Numbered from the stretch's first letter, positions 8,961 to 18,093 are shown. The stretch: 64,000 nucleotides of DNA from Erwinia sp. 198 (GCF_003937915.1 NZ_RHUM01000008.1:175631-239630), one strand, 5' to 3'. Notes: a model not told the origin generated them from the letters alone. Program-made: numbers and translations.

Positions 8961-9900
8961 ATGGGGATAATGATTGTTGGTTTTCAGAAATAATCGCCTC
9001 CAGAAAATCGACAACAGCTCTAACTCTACGTGAGTGTGCTAAATCTGAGTGAATAGCCAACCAAACAGGCTGATCACAACCCACATCTTCTTGCACACAA
9101 ACCAGGTTTTTTTTCCTGGAGGTAAAATGAGGGAGTATAGCCATACCAATCCCCGCCTCTACAGCGCTCATTTGTGCCGATAGACTGGTTGTGATTAAGC
9201 GGCAAGGCTTTCCTCTCAACATTTTTGTTAAGCATTGCGCTGCTGGCAAATTTTGCTGCATTTCAGACCACCCGATGAAATCATCATGTTCGAAAGACAG
9301 GCTGGCGGTGTCTGAACTCTTTCTGTTGTTTGCGTAGTTTTGTGAGGCATAAAGCCCAAACCCTAGTGTACCTAATCGACGGATGCTCACATTTCCACGT
9401 TCCGGTCTTACCATACGTAAGGCAATATCAGCATCGCGTCGGTGCAGGTTAACAGTGGATACGCTCGTGATTATCTCCACGGTTAAATTTGGATGAGCAG
9501 CAATAAGTTTTGGCATGGCTGGAATAATGAGATGATCGGCTAATCCTTGCGCTGTTGCCAGGCGTACATGACCCATTACTTCATCATTATTACGATAAGT
9601 CGTATCTCCAAAAGCAAATCCAGCCTGCTCCAGGGCTTCAGCCGGTGAAATCAGATCGCTGCCTTCATCGGTTAATGTATAGCCCTGTTGATCACGCGTA
9701 AATAAGCGAACCTGTAGCGCAGACTCCAGACGTTCTAAACGTCGAGAGGTGGTGGCAATCCCCAAATTTAATCGTTTTGCTGCGTGACTTAATGTGCCTT
9801 CTCGAGCGATGGCGAGAAATATTCTGGCATCATCCCAATTCAAAGATGGCGTACTGTTCTGGTTTCCATTTTCGGAAATCTGATTGCGGTTTGTGTGCAT
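8959..9900 (-). CDS. LysR-family transcriptional regulator
   Basis: 313 residues. The winged helix-turn-helix (about 20-80: DDARIFLAIAREGTLSHAAKRL, RRLERLE, LFTRDQQGYTLTDEG) is followed by a periplasmic-binding-like effector domain. A short polar N-terminal extension (HTNRNQISENGNQNS) is unusual. The start at 9900 is preferred over one at 9963 because GGAG sits 6 bases upstream (9907-9910) and the longer form would overlap the neighbouring start codon. Divergent from an aldo-keto reductase with 61 bases between, the typical layout of a LysR regulator and its target. The unit has clearly lower GC than its surroundings, suggesting acquisition. Inducer unknown. Confidence 0.88.
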   Translation of the reverse strand: MHTNRNQISENGNQNSTPSLNWDDARIFLAIAREGTLSHAAKRLNLGIATTSRRLERLESALQVRLFTRDQQGYTLTDEGSDLISPAEALEQAGFAFGDTTYRNNDEVMGHVRLATAQGLADHLIIPAMPKLIAAHPNLTVEIITSVSTVNLHRRDADIALRMVRPERGNVSIRRLGTLGFGLYASQNYANNRKSSDTASLSFEHDDFIGWSEMQQNLPAAQCLTKMLRGKPCRLITTSLSAQMSAVEAGIGMAILPHFTSRKKNLVCVQEDVGCDQPVWLAIHSDLAHSRRVRAVVDFLEAIISENQQSLSP

Positions 9901-9961
9901 ATGAATCTCCACTTTCGGAAAATATACTGAATATCTCAACGTAAACCAAGGGATATCAATC

Positions 9962-10945
9962 ATGAAGAAACGTGTATTAGGTCAAAGCCTTGAAGTCTCC
10001 GAGATAGGATTAGGCTGTATGGGCATGAGTGAATTCTATGGGCCTGGAAATGACGCCGAATCCAGGGCGGTACTCCATAAAGCTGTTGATCTTGGCTGCA
10101 CTTTTTTAGATACCGCAGATACTTATGGTCATTATCATAACGAGCAGCTACTTGGGGAGTTTTTGAAAGAAAGCCGTGCTGAAATTAAAGTTGCGACTAA
10201 GTGTGGAATTGTACGCCGTCCTGGGGAGTACCAACGAGTAATTGATAACAGTCCGGATTATATTCGCCGTGCTTGTGAGAGTTCGCTACGCCGCTTAGGC
10301 GTTGAATGCATCGACTTATACTATATCCATCGACTGGATCCTCATGTGCCTATAGAAACAACCGTTTTTACGTTGTCTCAATTGGTCAAGGAGGGGAAAA
10401 TTGCAAATATTGGTTTATCTGAGGTCAGCGCAAGTACGCTGAGAAAAGCGCATGCTGTTCATCCAATTAGTGCCGTGCAGACCGAGTATTCACTGTGGAC
10501 CCGTGATGTGGAGCAAGATGTTTTGCCAACCTGTAGAGAATTAGGTATTGGTTTTGTGCCTTATTCCCCATTAGGGCGTGGTTTTTTGACAGGGAATATT
10601 ACGCCTGACAGTGACTTTACTCCTGAAGATGCAAGACAATCATTACCGAGATTCACTCCTGATAACCTAAGAGCGAACCTTCCGCTAACAAGGGTGGTTG
10701 CTGGCATGGCCAGTAGTAAGTCATGCTCATCGGCACAAATTGCATTGGCATGGTTATTAGCACAAGGGCCTGACATCGTACCTATTCCGGGCACAAAGAA
10801 AATGAAGCATTTGGTCGATAACCTGCGGGCTCCTGATGTCGTATTAACGGCAGCGGATTTGGCCCGCATTGAATCTGCCATGCGGAAATTTCAGCCCTCA
10901 GGGGAGCGTTATACAACTGAAGGTATGAAAGGAGTGAACGCTTGA
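9962..10945 (+). CDS. aldo/keto reductase
   Basis: 327 residues; NADPH-dependent (beta/alpha)8 oxidoreductase of the AKR superfamily, nearest in style to the AKR13 branch (N-terminal VSEIGLGCMGMSEFYGP). The catalytic tetrad is visible as Asp50 and Tyr55 in FLDTADTYG, Lys80 in VATKCG and His123 in YYIHRLD. The cofactor-binding end is VPIPGTKKMKHLVDN. A ribosome binding site AAGGGA lies 8 bases before the ATG. Its last bases overlap the start of the MFS gene, so the two are one operon, probably controlled by the divergent LysR gene. The carbonyl substrate cannot be told. Confidence 0.93.
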   Translation: MKKRVLGQSLEVSEIGLGCMGMSEFYGPGNDAESRAVLHKAVDLGCTFLDTADTYGHYHNEQLLGEFLKESRAEIKVATKCGIVRRPGEYQRVIDNSPDYIRRACESSLRRLGVECIDLYYIHRLDPHVPIETTVFTLSQLVKEGKIANIGLSEVSASTLRKAHAVHPISAVQTEYSLWTRDVEQDVLPTCRELGIGFVPYSPLGRGFLTGNITPDSDFTPEDARQSLPRFTPDNLRANLPLTRVVAGMASSKSCSSAQIALAWLLAQGPDIVPIPGTKKMKHLVDNLRAPDVVLTAADLARIESAMRKFQPSGERYTTEGMKGVNA

Positions 10946-12129
10946 GCCCGTCAAATTACACAAATTGGCGCAGCTGGGTCGCTGTTTTTATGCTTGGTAT
11001 TGCGTCATTTACGGTTGTTGCTACTGAGTTAGCACCAATAGGTATGTTGTCTTCCATTGCACAGGATATGCAGCAGAGCACGAGCTCTACAGGGTTAGTT
11101 GTTACATTGTATGCATGGCTTGGTGCCGCTGCTGCTTTAATTTCAGTCATGATGATTAGCCATTTACCCCGCCGACCATTGTTAGTGGGACTGATGCTAT
11201 TGTTGGGGTTGTCTAATGGTATGGCAGCTGTCAGTTATAGTTTTAGCGTATTGCTGGCTGCCAGGCTTGTCGGTGCTCTTGCTCATGGTGCTTTCTGGGC
11301 AATGATTGGCACTTTGGGCGCACAGTTGGTCTCAAAAAGTAGCGTGGGGAAAGCCACTGCCATTATTTTCGGGGGTGTTTCAACCGCGAGTGTTTTAGGC
11401 GTCCCAATGATTAATTGGATAAGCGCTGATGCTGGTTGGCGATTATCATTTTCACTTTTAGGAATATTATCTGTTGTTACGGCATTAACTCTGGCTCTGA
11501 GTCTTCCGCATGTGTCAGGTATACCGCGTTTGGGAAGGGGGCAACTCTTCTCTGTGTTTCGAAATTCGAAGTTGAGAATCGTATACCTCATTGCGGCTTG
11601 TGGTATCGTTTCACACTTTGCTGCATTTACTTATGTTGAGGTGCTACTTTCTTCTGTGATTGCTCTGCCAAACAGTTGGGTCTCTATTTGCCTGTTGACA
11701 TTTGGTGTTGCTGGTATACTCGGTAACTTCATGTGCGGAATGTATATAGACAACCACTTAAAAAGAGTCCTTAGCACAGGGCTTTTACTTATTTCATTGT
11801 GTTTGACGTTAATTAGCTTTCCGACTGTTAACGGCAAAGTCACTACATTGCTGCTCGTATCCGGATGGGGGCTTGGTGTTGCGATACTATTCGTTGGCCT
11901 TCAAACATGGATCATCCTATTAGCAAAAGACGATGCTTTACCAGCTTCAGCTATCTATGCTGCTATATTCAATGGCGCTCTTGGTATAGGGGCCGTATCA
12001 GGAGCAGGAATTTTAGACCATTGGAATATTAGTACGCTTTATTTATCTGCTTCATTAATTACGCTGCTAAGTCTTGCTTTGGTGGTTGTTAGTAATAAAG
12101 GGCCTACGGAACAAGCTACTATGGTATAA
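10942..12129 (+). CDS. MFS transporter of the DHA1 (SotB/AraJ-like) type
   Basis: 395 residues with about 12 hydrophobic segments. It starts with TTG at 10942, preceded by AAAGGAG 7 bases upstream (10928-10934) and overlapping the stop of the aldo-keto reductase gene by 4 bases, a translationally coupled start. N-terminal ASFTVVATELAPIGMLSSIA is typical of the SotB/AraJ branch of drug/sugar-proton antiporters, and HLPRRPLLVGLML fills the usual loop 2-3 region. It is likely an inner-membrane exporter for a compound handled by the partner reductase. Same low-GC style as the LysR and reductase genes. Confidence 0.9.
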   Translation: MSPSNYTNWRSWVAVFMLGIASFTVVATELAPIGMLSSIAQDMQQSTSSTGLVVTLYAWLGAAAALISVMMISHLPRRPLLVGLMLLLGLSNGMAAVSYSFSVLLAARLVGALAHGAFWAMIGTLGAQLVSKSSVGKATAIIFGGVSTASVLGVPMINWISADAGWRLSFSLLGILSVVTALTLALSLPHVSGIPRLGRGQLFSVFRNSKLRIVYLIAACGIVSHFAAFTYVEVLLSSVIALPNSWVSICLLTFGVAGILGNFMCGMYIDNHLKRVLSTGLLLISLCLTLISFPTVNGKVTTLLLVSGWGLGVAILFVGLQTWIILLAKDDALPASAIYAAIFNGALGIGAVSGAGILDHWNISTLYLSASLITLLSLALVVVSNKGPTEQATMV

Positions 12130-12440
12130 GTTCGGAAAGTCTTTAAATACATCGACGAGCAGCAAAAAATCAAAAAAAGTTTGCGCATGGTATAGATGAG
12201 GGTATCGATAAAAGCTGCCTTTCTGACTGGCTGTTATTTAGATTCATTTCCTTCTGGTTGATGTTCGAGTGGGAATAGTACTGTAGTTAACCGCCTGTTT
12301 TTATTGCTGTAATAATCTCAGGCGGTGAGTTTTCTGCGTCATCAATGGTTTTGGTGCGCAGTGAAGTCCTCATCAGAAAATCCCCCTGATACCCTGTTCA
12401 GTTGGTTAATGCTGACAGGGTATCAGGCACGCCTGTCCGC
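12130..12440. other. intergenic region with two inverted repeats
   Basis: No gene is seen. CCGCCTG (12291-12297) and CAGGCGG (12319-12325) form a weak stem that may end the MFS transcript; the left arm is followed by T-rich sequence. A much better 13-bp repeat lies further right and is listed separately. Confidence 0.45.
12385..12427 (-). terminator. long hairpin downstream of the epoxide hydrolase gene
   Basis: CCTGATACCCTGT (12385-12397) and ACAGGGTATCAGG (12415-12427) are perfect 13-bp inverted repeats; the 17-base loop carries a further CAG/CTG pairing. On the minus strand the hairpin is followed by GGGATTTTC, so it is a plausible though not ideal terminator for the hydrolase gene ending at 12441. 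Confidence 0.6.
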
Positions 12441-13598
12441 TCAACGCAGCAAGCGGAAAGTCTCACGCACATGGTCGGTAAGCACTGCCGGGTTTTCCAT
12501 AGCGGCGAAGTGGCCGCCGTGCTCAGCTTCCGCAAAGAACCTCAGATCCTCGAAACGCGCCTGCGCCCAGCGCCGTGAGAGGCGAAGCAGCTCGCCTGGA
12601 AACATGCTCACGCCCGCAGGAGTGGGTATGGCGGAAGCGGGGCCCTGCTTTTGCATTTCACGTATTCCTTCCCAATAGAAGCGAACCGAGCTTGGGCCGG
12701 CATTTGGCAGCCAGTACAGCATGATGTCATCGATCAGGGCATTGATGTCGATCGCCCGCTCAGGTTCGCCGCCGCTGTCGGAGGCGTCCTGAAACAGCGC
12801 GTATATCCATGCAGCCAGGCCCACGGGGGAGTCCGCCAGGGCAAAGCCTACCGACTGCGGGCGGGTGCTTTGCACCTTCATATAGCCCGAAAGCTCCTGG
12901 TCGTAGCGTTGCGCATCAGCCAGCATGCGCTGCTCTTCAGGGGTGGCCTGTGCGATTTCATCCCGGGTCGGCTGATACATCACCATGTTCAGGTGAATGC
13001 CGACCAGGCCTGGCGGGCGCAGGTGCCCAAGGACGGTGGTCACGGCCGATCCCCAGTCTCCGCCCTGTGCAGCCCAGCGCTGGCCATAGCCCAAACGCTC
13101 CATTAGCTGCACCCAGGCGCTGGCGGTTCTACCCACGCCCCAGCCCGGGGAGGCTGGCTTATCACTGAAACCAAAACCCGGTAGCGCAGGGATAACCAAA
13201 TGGAACGCGTCGCTGGCTTGTCCCCCATATGCTGTAGGGTCGGTAAGCGGGCCGATCATTGCTCTGAATTCAAGAACAGAGCCTGGCCACCCATGGGTCA
13301 TCAGCAGGGGAAGGGCGTCGGAATGGGGTGAGCGAATATGCAGGAAGTGAATGCCAAGGCCGTCGATCTCGGTGCGGCTGCTGTTCCACTGGTTGAGTTG
13401 GGTTTCAGTGGCGCGCCAGTCATAGTCTTTTTGCCAGTGCGCTACCAGAGCGCGAAGACGTTCAAGCTTCGGCCCCTGGCTGTTGTCGCATACGGTTTCC
13501 GGATCCGGCCACCGGGTTTGCGCCAGGCGCTGGGCCAGATCGTCAAGCTGTGCCTGGGGAATGTGAATGGGGAAGGACTCTACAGGACTAGTCATCAT
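12441..13598 (-). CDS. epoxide hydrolase (EHN domain, alpha/beta fold)
   Basis: 385 residues. The N-terminal EHN domain (about 8-115: FPIHIPQAQLDDLAQRL, RWPDPE) is typical of microsomal-type epoxide hydrolases. HGWPGS (102-107) is the oxyanion-hole motif, Asp181 in GGDWGS the nucleophile, and His363 in EHGGHFAAMENP the catalytic base, so the triad looks complete. It would open an epoxide to a diol through an ester intermediate; substrate unknown. AAGGA lies 5 bases before the first of two adjacent ATG codons. Stands alone between two hairpin/intergenic regions and has backbone-like GC, unlike the lower-GC MFS unit beside it. Confidence 0.92.
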   Translation of the reverse strand: MMTSPVESFPIHIPQAQLDDLAQRLAQTRWPDPETVCDNSQGPKLERLRALVAHWQKDYDWRATETQLNQWNSSRTEIDGLGIHFLHIRSPHSDALPLLMTHGWPGSVLEFRAMIGPLTDPTAYGGQASDAFHLVIPALPGFGFSDKPASPGWGVGRTASAWVQLMERLGYGQRWAAQGGDWGSAVTTVLGHLRPPGLVGIHLNMVMYQPTRDEIAQATPEEQRMLADAQRYDQELSGYMKVQSTRPQSVGFALADSPVGLAAWIYALFQDASDSGGEPERAIDINALIDDIMLYWLPNAGPSSVRFYWEGIREMQKQGPASAIPTPAGVSMFPGELLRLSRRWAQARFEDLRFFAEAEHGGHFAAMENPAVLTDHVRETFRLLR

Positions 13599-14072
13599 TT
13601 GATTCCTTGCATACAGGTGTGGGCCAGTGTGTTGCGGATGAAAAGCTCATTCCCGCAGGCCATAGCGAGCGTTATCCGGATTGAGCCGCTATCTTGCAGG
13701 TAACCCTGCCGGGCGGGAAAGGGAGTTACGCGCGCTACGCTGATAAGGGCGGACAGCGTACCGATGTTGCCGGGTGGTGTGATCCATAAAGCCCCTGTTG
13801 GTTAGTGGATGCGGATAAGTAAAACAACGGTTACGCGCGTTGATTTATCTGACGTTACCGTTTAATTAACGAACAAACAAGGCATGGATAAGTTGCAGGT
13901 CATGTCGTTGATCCATTCCAGGCTTTATTATCATGTCCTGCCGGACGGGGGAAACGCCATACCGCTATTGCCATTGGCTGCACGCTGACGGAGCGGAAAA
14001 TCGCCGTTGTCGCCCCATAACCAGAGCTTTGCAGGCGCGCGCAGCAGCTTCTCATCAGCGGTCTCCTGTTCT
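13599..14072. other. intergenic region upstream of the epoxide hydrolase
   Basis: No convincing coding frame. TTACGCGCG occurs twice in direct orientation (13736-13744 and 13831-13839). The second copy sits inside a dyad: CAACG/CGTTG (13825-13829 and 13838-13842) flanked by GATAA (13814-13818) and TTATC (13845-13849). These may be operator elements for the hydrolase gene or its neighbours. Confidence 0.35.
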
Positions 14073-15035
14073 CTACAGCAGCGCAGTCGGCCCCCTGAAG
14101 GCCCGGCGCCATTCGCTGGGGCTGACAGCAAACCGGTGTTTAAAATTCTGGCGGAACGACACCGGCGACTGAAATCCCGACATGGCTGCCACCACCTCAA
14201 TACTGTGATCCGTCGACTCCAGCAGCACCTGGCTACGCTGAAGCCGCTCGCCGATCAGCCAGTCGCTCAGCGTCAGACCGGTAGCGGCAAAAAAGTGGCG
14301 GGTCAGGGTGCGGCGGCTCATATTGCAAAAGGCTGCCAGCGAATCGATAGTGTGCGGTCTTTCGAGGTTTCTGCGCAGATAGCCGATCAGGTCGTTAATC
14401 GCATTATCGCGAGTGGTTTCCGGAACGGGGCGCTCGATATACTGCGCCTGTCCGCCTTCCCGATAGGGCGGCATTACCATGCGTCTGGCGACCTTGTTGG
14501 CTAACACGCTGCCATAATGGTCGCGCACGATACTCAGGCAGCAGTCGATGCCGGCAGCCGTACCGGCGGAAGTGGTCAGGCGCTCATCAGTGATATAGAG
14601 CGCGTTGGTATCAAGATGCACCTGCGGAAAGCGTTCCCTGAAGTCTTTTTCATATTCCCAGTGGGTGGCCGCCCGTCGGTTTTCCAGCAGGCCTGCATAG
14701 GCCAGCACGTAGGTGCCCAGACATAATCCCACTATTTCTGCGCCGCGTCGCCAGGCTGCTTTTAGCGCGCTCAGCAGGGCCGGAGAAGGTTTTTCTTCCG
14801 GACGATCCCAGAAAGGCACCACGATAATATCGGCCTTTTCCAACAGCGCCAGCCCGTGTTTTACATTAATAAACAGGCCAATATCGGACAGAACGTTGCC
14901 GGGCGTTTCCGCACAGATTTGCAGATCGAAGCGCTCCGGCTCGGGCAGCGCCTTGCCGAAAACGATACAGGGGACGGAAAAGTGAAAGGTGCTGACTCCG
15001 GCAGTGGCAATCACGGCAACAACAGGAACGGTCAC
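14073..15035 (-). CDS. GlxA-family AraC-type transcriptional regulator
   Basis: 320 residues. The N-terminal half is a DJ-1/PfpI-like amidotransferase fold used as a sensor (VAVIATAGVSTFHFSVPCIVFG; GAEIVGLCLGTYVLAYAGLL with a Cys at the nucleophile elbow; TSAGTAAGIDCCLSIVRDHYG). The C-terminal AraC double helix-turn-helix (about 215-315) shows SLAAFCNMSRRTLTRHFFAATG and VVAAMSGFQSPVSFRQNFKHRFAVSPSEWRR. It lies 57 bases downstream of a metallo-beta-lactamase-fold gene on the same strand, so it may regulate that operon. Ligand unknown. Confidence 0.92.
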   Translation of the reverse strand: MTVPVVAVIATAGVSTFHFSVPCIVFGKALPEPERFDLQICAETPGNVLSDIGLFINVKHGLALLEKADIIVVPFWDRPEEKPSPALLSALKAAWRRGAEIVGLCLGTYVLAYAGLLENRRAATHWEYEKDFRERFPQVHLDTNALYITDERLTTSAGTAAGIDCCLSIVRDHYGSVLANKVARRMVMPPYREGGQAQYIERPVPETTRDNAINDLIGYLRRNLERPHTIDSLAAFCNMSRRTLTRHFFAATGLTLSDWLIGERLQRSQVLLESTDHSIEVVAAMSGFQSPVSFRQNFKHRFAVSPSEWRRAFRGPTALL

Positions 15036-15092
15036 GTTTTTTCTCCTGACTGGGCTGGGAACCCGCCGAGCTGAACAGGTTCCCCAAAAGCA

Positions 15093-15872
15093 TCAGAATA
15101 CCAGCGTTTCGCCATCTTCAGGCGCATGCACGCTCTGTTGCATACCCTTTTGCTGAGCAAACTCACGGATCGCTGCGCGGGTCAGCACGCAGTGATTGAC
15201 GGCTTCCAGATGCGAAGCCACGATCGTTGCCTCCGGCAGCATTTGGTGAGTACGCAGGATATCTTCGGTGCCCATGATAATGGCGCCATAACCATCGACC
15301 TGAGCAAAACCGGCATTGAGCACCACGACGTCCGGCCGGTGGCTTTGCAGGCTTTCTTCATAAGGTTTCACCCAGATAGTATCGCCAGCGATATACAGCA
15401 CTTTTTCATCGGCGTGGCGGAACACCAGGCCGCATGCATCACCCAGCATGGCAGCCATTTCCGGGTTTGCATAGGCCTCATCGCTGCCGTGCTGTCCGTC
15501 CGTTTTAATGATAGTAACGCCTTCATAGCTGTTTTCCGTCGTCAACACGCGGACGTTGGTAAAGCCCTGGCTGCGGATCAGCGCGGCATCCGCGTCGTGC
15601 TGGGTAAAAATAAGCTTGTCGTCAGGAATAAGCTGCTGCGCCGCATCGTCCCAGTGGTCGAGGTGAGTATGGGTCACGATCACCGCATCGACGTTTAGCA
15701 GGGCATCAACGGCAACCGGCAGCGCCACCAGCGGGTTACGCAGATGAGGACGTGCCGTTCCGGGAAAGCCCGGCCAGGCTTCTTTTTCAGCCAGCATGGG
15801 ATCGATAAGAAATTTTTTTCCGGCATATTCAAGAATAAGCGTGGCGTTTCGGATTTGCGTCAGTTTCATCAT
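15093..15872 (-). CDS. metallo-beta-lactamase-fold hydrolase (UlaG-like)
   Basis: 259 residues. The metal-binding signature HTHLDH (His68, His70, Asp72, His73) and a later AGDTIW with the bridging Asp mark an intact MBL-fold enzyme. The short N-terminus and single domain fit the UlaG/YtnP-like group of metal-dependent hydrolases that act on lactones, phosphodiesters or similar bonds. No signal peptide, so cytoplasmic. The Shine-Dalgarno AAGGAAA precedes two adjacent ATG codons (15872 and 15869). Probably cotranscribed with the GlxA-type regulator downstream. The substrate cannot be told from sequence. Confidence 0.87.
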   Translation of the reverse strand: MMKLTQIRNATLILEYAGKKFLIDPMLAEKEAWPGFPGTARPHLRNPLVALPVAVDALLNVDAVIVTHTHLDHWDDAAQQLIPDDKLIFTQHDADAALIRSQGFTNVRVLTTENSYEGVTIIKTDGQHGSDEAYANPEMAAMLGDACGLVFRHADEKVLYIAGDTIWVKPYEESLQSHRPDVVVLNAGFAQVDGYGAIIMGTEDILRTHQMLPEATIVASHLEAVNHCVLTRAAIREFAQQKGMQQSVHAPEDGETLVF

Positions 15873-16375
15873 TTTTTTCCTTCTGTGGTCTGTTTCCGCG
15901 TAGCGAAATGGTTTTAAGCAGGTACGGAAGCAGTATAAGAAGGATCAGCAGCGAGGCGTGAGTAGCCCGACGGTCAATAAGCGATGAGATTGGGCCAACC
16001 TGAAAGCGGCGGCGAGCCGGGCCGTTATAATCAAGTCCGCAGCTGAAATAGACTGCGTTTTTTTGTCTCTACTCCCGGTTAAATAACAATATCGCCGTGC
16101 CAGGAATGAAAGGGGACGCACAAATTAGCGGCAATCCTTTTGCAGGCGACAGGAAAAATATGCCAGGTTGCCTCATGCAATGGATAATTAACCGGCAGAT
16201 ATTACGAGATGCCTTTTAACAGGCAACGCCGTGAAACAGGCACCGAGCTTTGCTTGTTTTAAAGTGCTGGCGGCATGGCGTCTCTTCAGAGAGTATCGGG
16301 CGAGGATAAAAGAGCGGCCGTGGGGCACAGGCACAAAAGCGAACAGACTTTATGCCCGCGCCCCGGAGGAGGCTG
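15873..16375. other. intergenic region between the MBL gene and the end of mgtE
   Basis: CGCAG (16038-16042) pairs with CTGCG (16053-16057) and is followed by seven T (16058-16064), a terminator-like element on the plus strand although no plus-strand gene precedes it. A TATAAT at 16026-16031 lies just before it and lacks a -35. The open frames here have neither ribosome binding sites nor recognisable content. Confidence 0.35.
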
Positions 16376-17815
16376 TTACTTATGCAGTAAAAAAATCGTC
16401 GCCAGGCCTAAGAAAATGAAAAAGCCGCCGGTATCGGTCAGCGCGGTAATCAGTACGCTGGAGCCGACTGCCGGATCGCGTTTTAGTTTGGTCATAATCA
16501 GCGGAATAAGGACGCCCATCAGCGCCGCCAGTAGCAGGTTCAGCACCATCGCCAGCATCATTACGCCGCCCAGCGCCGGATTGCCGTACATCGCCCAGGT
16601 GACGCCGCCCATAATACCGCCCCAGCAAAGACCGTTAATCAACGCCACGCCGAGCTCACGCGCGATCAAAAACGAAAAGTTACCTGGCTCGACCTGATGC
16701 AGCGCCAGCGCGCGCACGATCATGGTAATGGTCTGATTGCCGGTATTGCCGCCGATCCCGGCTACGATGGGCATCAGCGTCGCCAGCGCCACCAGCTGGG
16801 AAATCGTATCCTCAAACAAACCGATCACGCGTGAGGCGACAAAGGCTGTACAGAGGTTGACTGCCAGCCATGTCCAGCGAGTGCGTACTGCTTTCCTGAC
16901 CGGGGCGAAAACGTCCTCGTCAGGGTTTACGCCGCCCATCTTACGAATATTGCTGTCGTTCGCCTCGTTAACCAGGTCGATAACGTCTTCAATAGTGACG
17001 CGCCCCATCAGCTTACCTTTGGCATCGATAACGGCGGCAGAGATCAGATCGTAACGCTCAAACGCGCCCGCCGCGTCTTCAGCCTTGTCATCCAGCCGAA
17101 AGGTCACAGGCCTGTCGTTCATCACCTCGAAAACGCGTTTGCCGGGCTTGTTCAGCAGAATATCCATCAGCGTCAGCTCGCCCAACAGCATATTGTTTTC
17201 GTCGGTAATAAAAAGCTTATCGGTGCCTTCCGGCATCACTTTCTTCCGTCGCAGATAGCGCTGTACGGTTGCAAGTTTGATATCGGCCGGTACGGTAACC
17301 AGCTTAAAGTCCATGATGCGACCGACGCGGTCGCGGTCGAAATCCATCACTTCCAGCACGCGTGAACGCTGCGCCGGATCGAGCGAGGTCAGCAGCCGGC
17401 CCGTTAAATCACGCGATAAATACTTGGCGAGATAAACCTGTTCATCAATATCCAGCGGTTCAATCGCCTGGAGCAGATCGCGATCGCTCATCTCCTCGAT
17501 CAGGCTTTCCCAGACGTTTTCAGATGCTTCGACCAGCACTTCGCCGCGTCGGTTAGTGCCGACCAGCTGCCAGAGCGCCTGGCGTTCCTCTTCCGGCAGC
17601 GCTTCCAGCAGGTCGGCGATATCCGCAGCGTGCAGCAGCGGCAGGTAATCTCTCAGCTCCTGTACCTGCTCCTGATGCGCTGCAGCTTCGGCTTCGCTTT
17701 GTTTCAGCGGTTTGCGAAGCAGCGTATCCACCAGGTCGTTATCGTTGAGCAGAAGGTTAAGTATACGGTTACGGATTTCAGCAAGCTGCTGAGCATGTGA
17801 CTGAGCTACAGACAT
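16376..17815 (-). CDS. mgtE: MgtE magnesium transporter
   Basis: 479 residues. A channel-like Mg2+ importer gated by cytoplasmic Mg2+. In order: the N domain of helical repeats (about 30-130, LHAADIADLLEALPEEERQALWQLV), two CBS domains (about 135-260, KVMPEGTDKLFITDENNMLLGELTLMDIL and AAVIDAKGKLMGRVTIEDVIDLV), the plug helix, then five membrane helices from about residue 285. The pore signature PIVAGIGGNTGNQT is intact. The start at 17815 is chosen because AAGGGAA precedes it; an ATG 33 bases earlier has no site and adds residues foreign to the family. yfgG lies upstream on the same strand. No known Mg2+ riboswitch leader is recognised in the 101-base gap. Confidence 0.95.
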   Translation of the reverse strand: MSVAQSHAQQLAEIRNRILNLLLNDNDLVDTLLRKPLKQSEAEAAAHQEQVQELRDYLPLLHAADIADLLEALPEEERQALWQLVGTNRRGEVLVEASENVWESLIEEMSDRDLLQAIEPLDIDEQVYLAKYLSRDLTGRLLTSLDPAQRSRVLEVMDFDRDRVGRIMDFKLVTVPADIKLATVQRYLRRKKVMPEGTDKLFITDENNMLLGELTLMDILLNKPGKRVFEVMNDRPVTFRLDDKAEDAAGAFERYDLISAAVIDAKGKLMGRVTIEDVIDLVNEANDSNIRKMGGVNPDEDVFAPVRKAVRTRWTWLAVNLCTAFVASRVIGLFEDTISQLVALATLMPIVAGIGGNTGNQTITMIVRALALHQVEPGNFSFLIARELGVALINGLCWGGIMGGVTWAMYGNPALGGVMMLAMVLNLLLAALMGVLIPLIMTKLKRDPAVGSSVLITALTDTGGFFIFLGLATIFLLHK

Positions 17816-17916
17816 AAAAATTCCCTTGTGTCTGGCAAAAGCGGACAAAGAAGTAAGTATTGCTTAATTTGAGCGGATGACCGGAATAAGTTGCGCTTTT
17901 TCAGGCGGCCTGGCCG

Positions 17917-18093
17917 CTATTTAGCGCCGGGGGCAGAGACCGTCGTTTCCTGCTGTTTTTGTTTGTGGTGTTCGATAGCTCCGGGCAGCACATAAAGCAG
18001 ACGTGCTGCCAGGATAATAAAGCTGACCAGCAAAACGATCCGGGTCATACGGCTTGTTTTACGCTGTTTTCTGAATGGCATGGCGCGGTTCAC
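17917..18093 (-). CDS. yfgG: YfgG-like small membrane protein
   Basis: A 58-residue protein starting with GTG at 18093. AGGA lies 7 bases before it (18101-18104), whereas the internal ATG at 18081 has no ribosome binding site. It has a basic N-terminus and one membrane helix (TRIVLLVSFIILAARLLYVL), and SRMTRIVLLVSFI closely matches E. coli YfgG. YfgG has been linked to nickel/cobalt tolerance in E. coli; its mechanism is unknown. Its place beside yfgF also matches E. coli, although here mgtE lies on the other side. Confidence 0.82.
   Translation of the reverse strand: MNRAMPFRKQRKTSRMTRIVLLVSFIILAARLLYVLPGAIEHHKQKQQETTVSAPGAK

Noticed and set aside
16026-16064. Small RNA with TATAAT and terminator
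   Set aside because: The terminator hairpin begins only 6 bases after the -10 and no -35 is present, leaving no room for a transcript.
16231-16419. 62-codon frame beside the end of mgtE
   Set aside because: No ribosome binding site, overlaps mgtE, no family resemblance.
17901-17919. Terminator between yfgG and mgtE
   Set aside because: GCGGCC/GGCCGC is palindromic but has a one-base centre, overlaps the yfgG stop and lacks a T-run on the minus strand.
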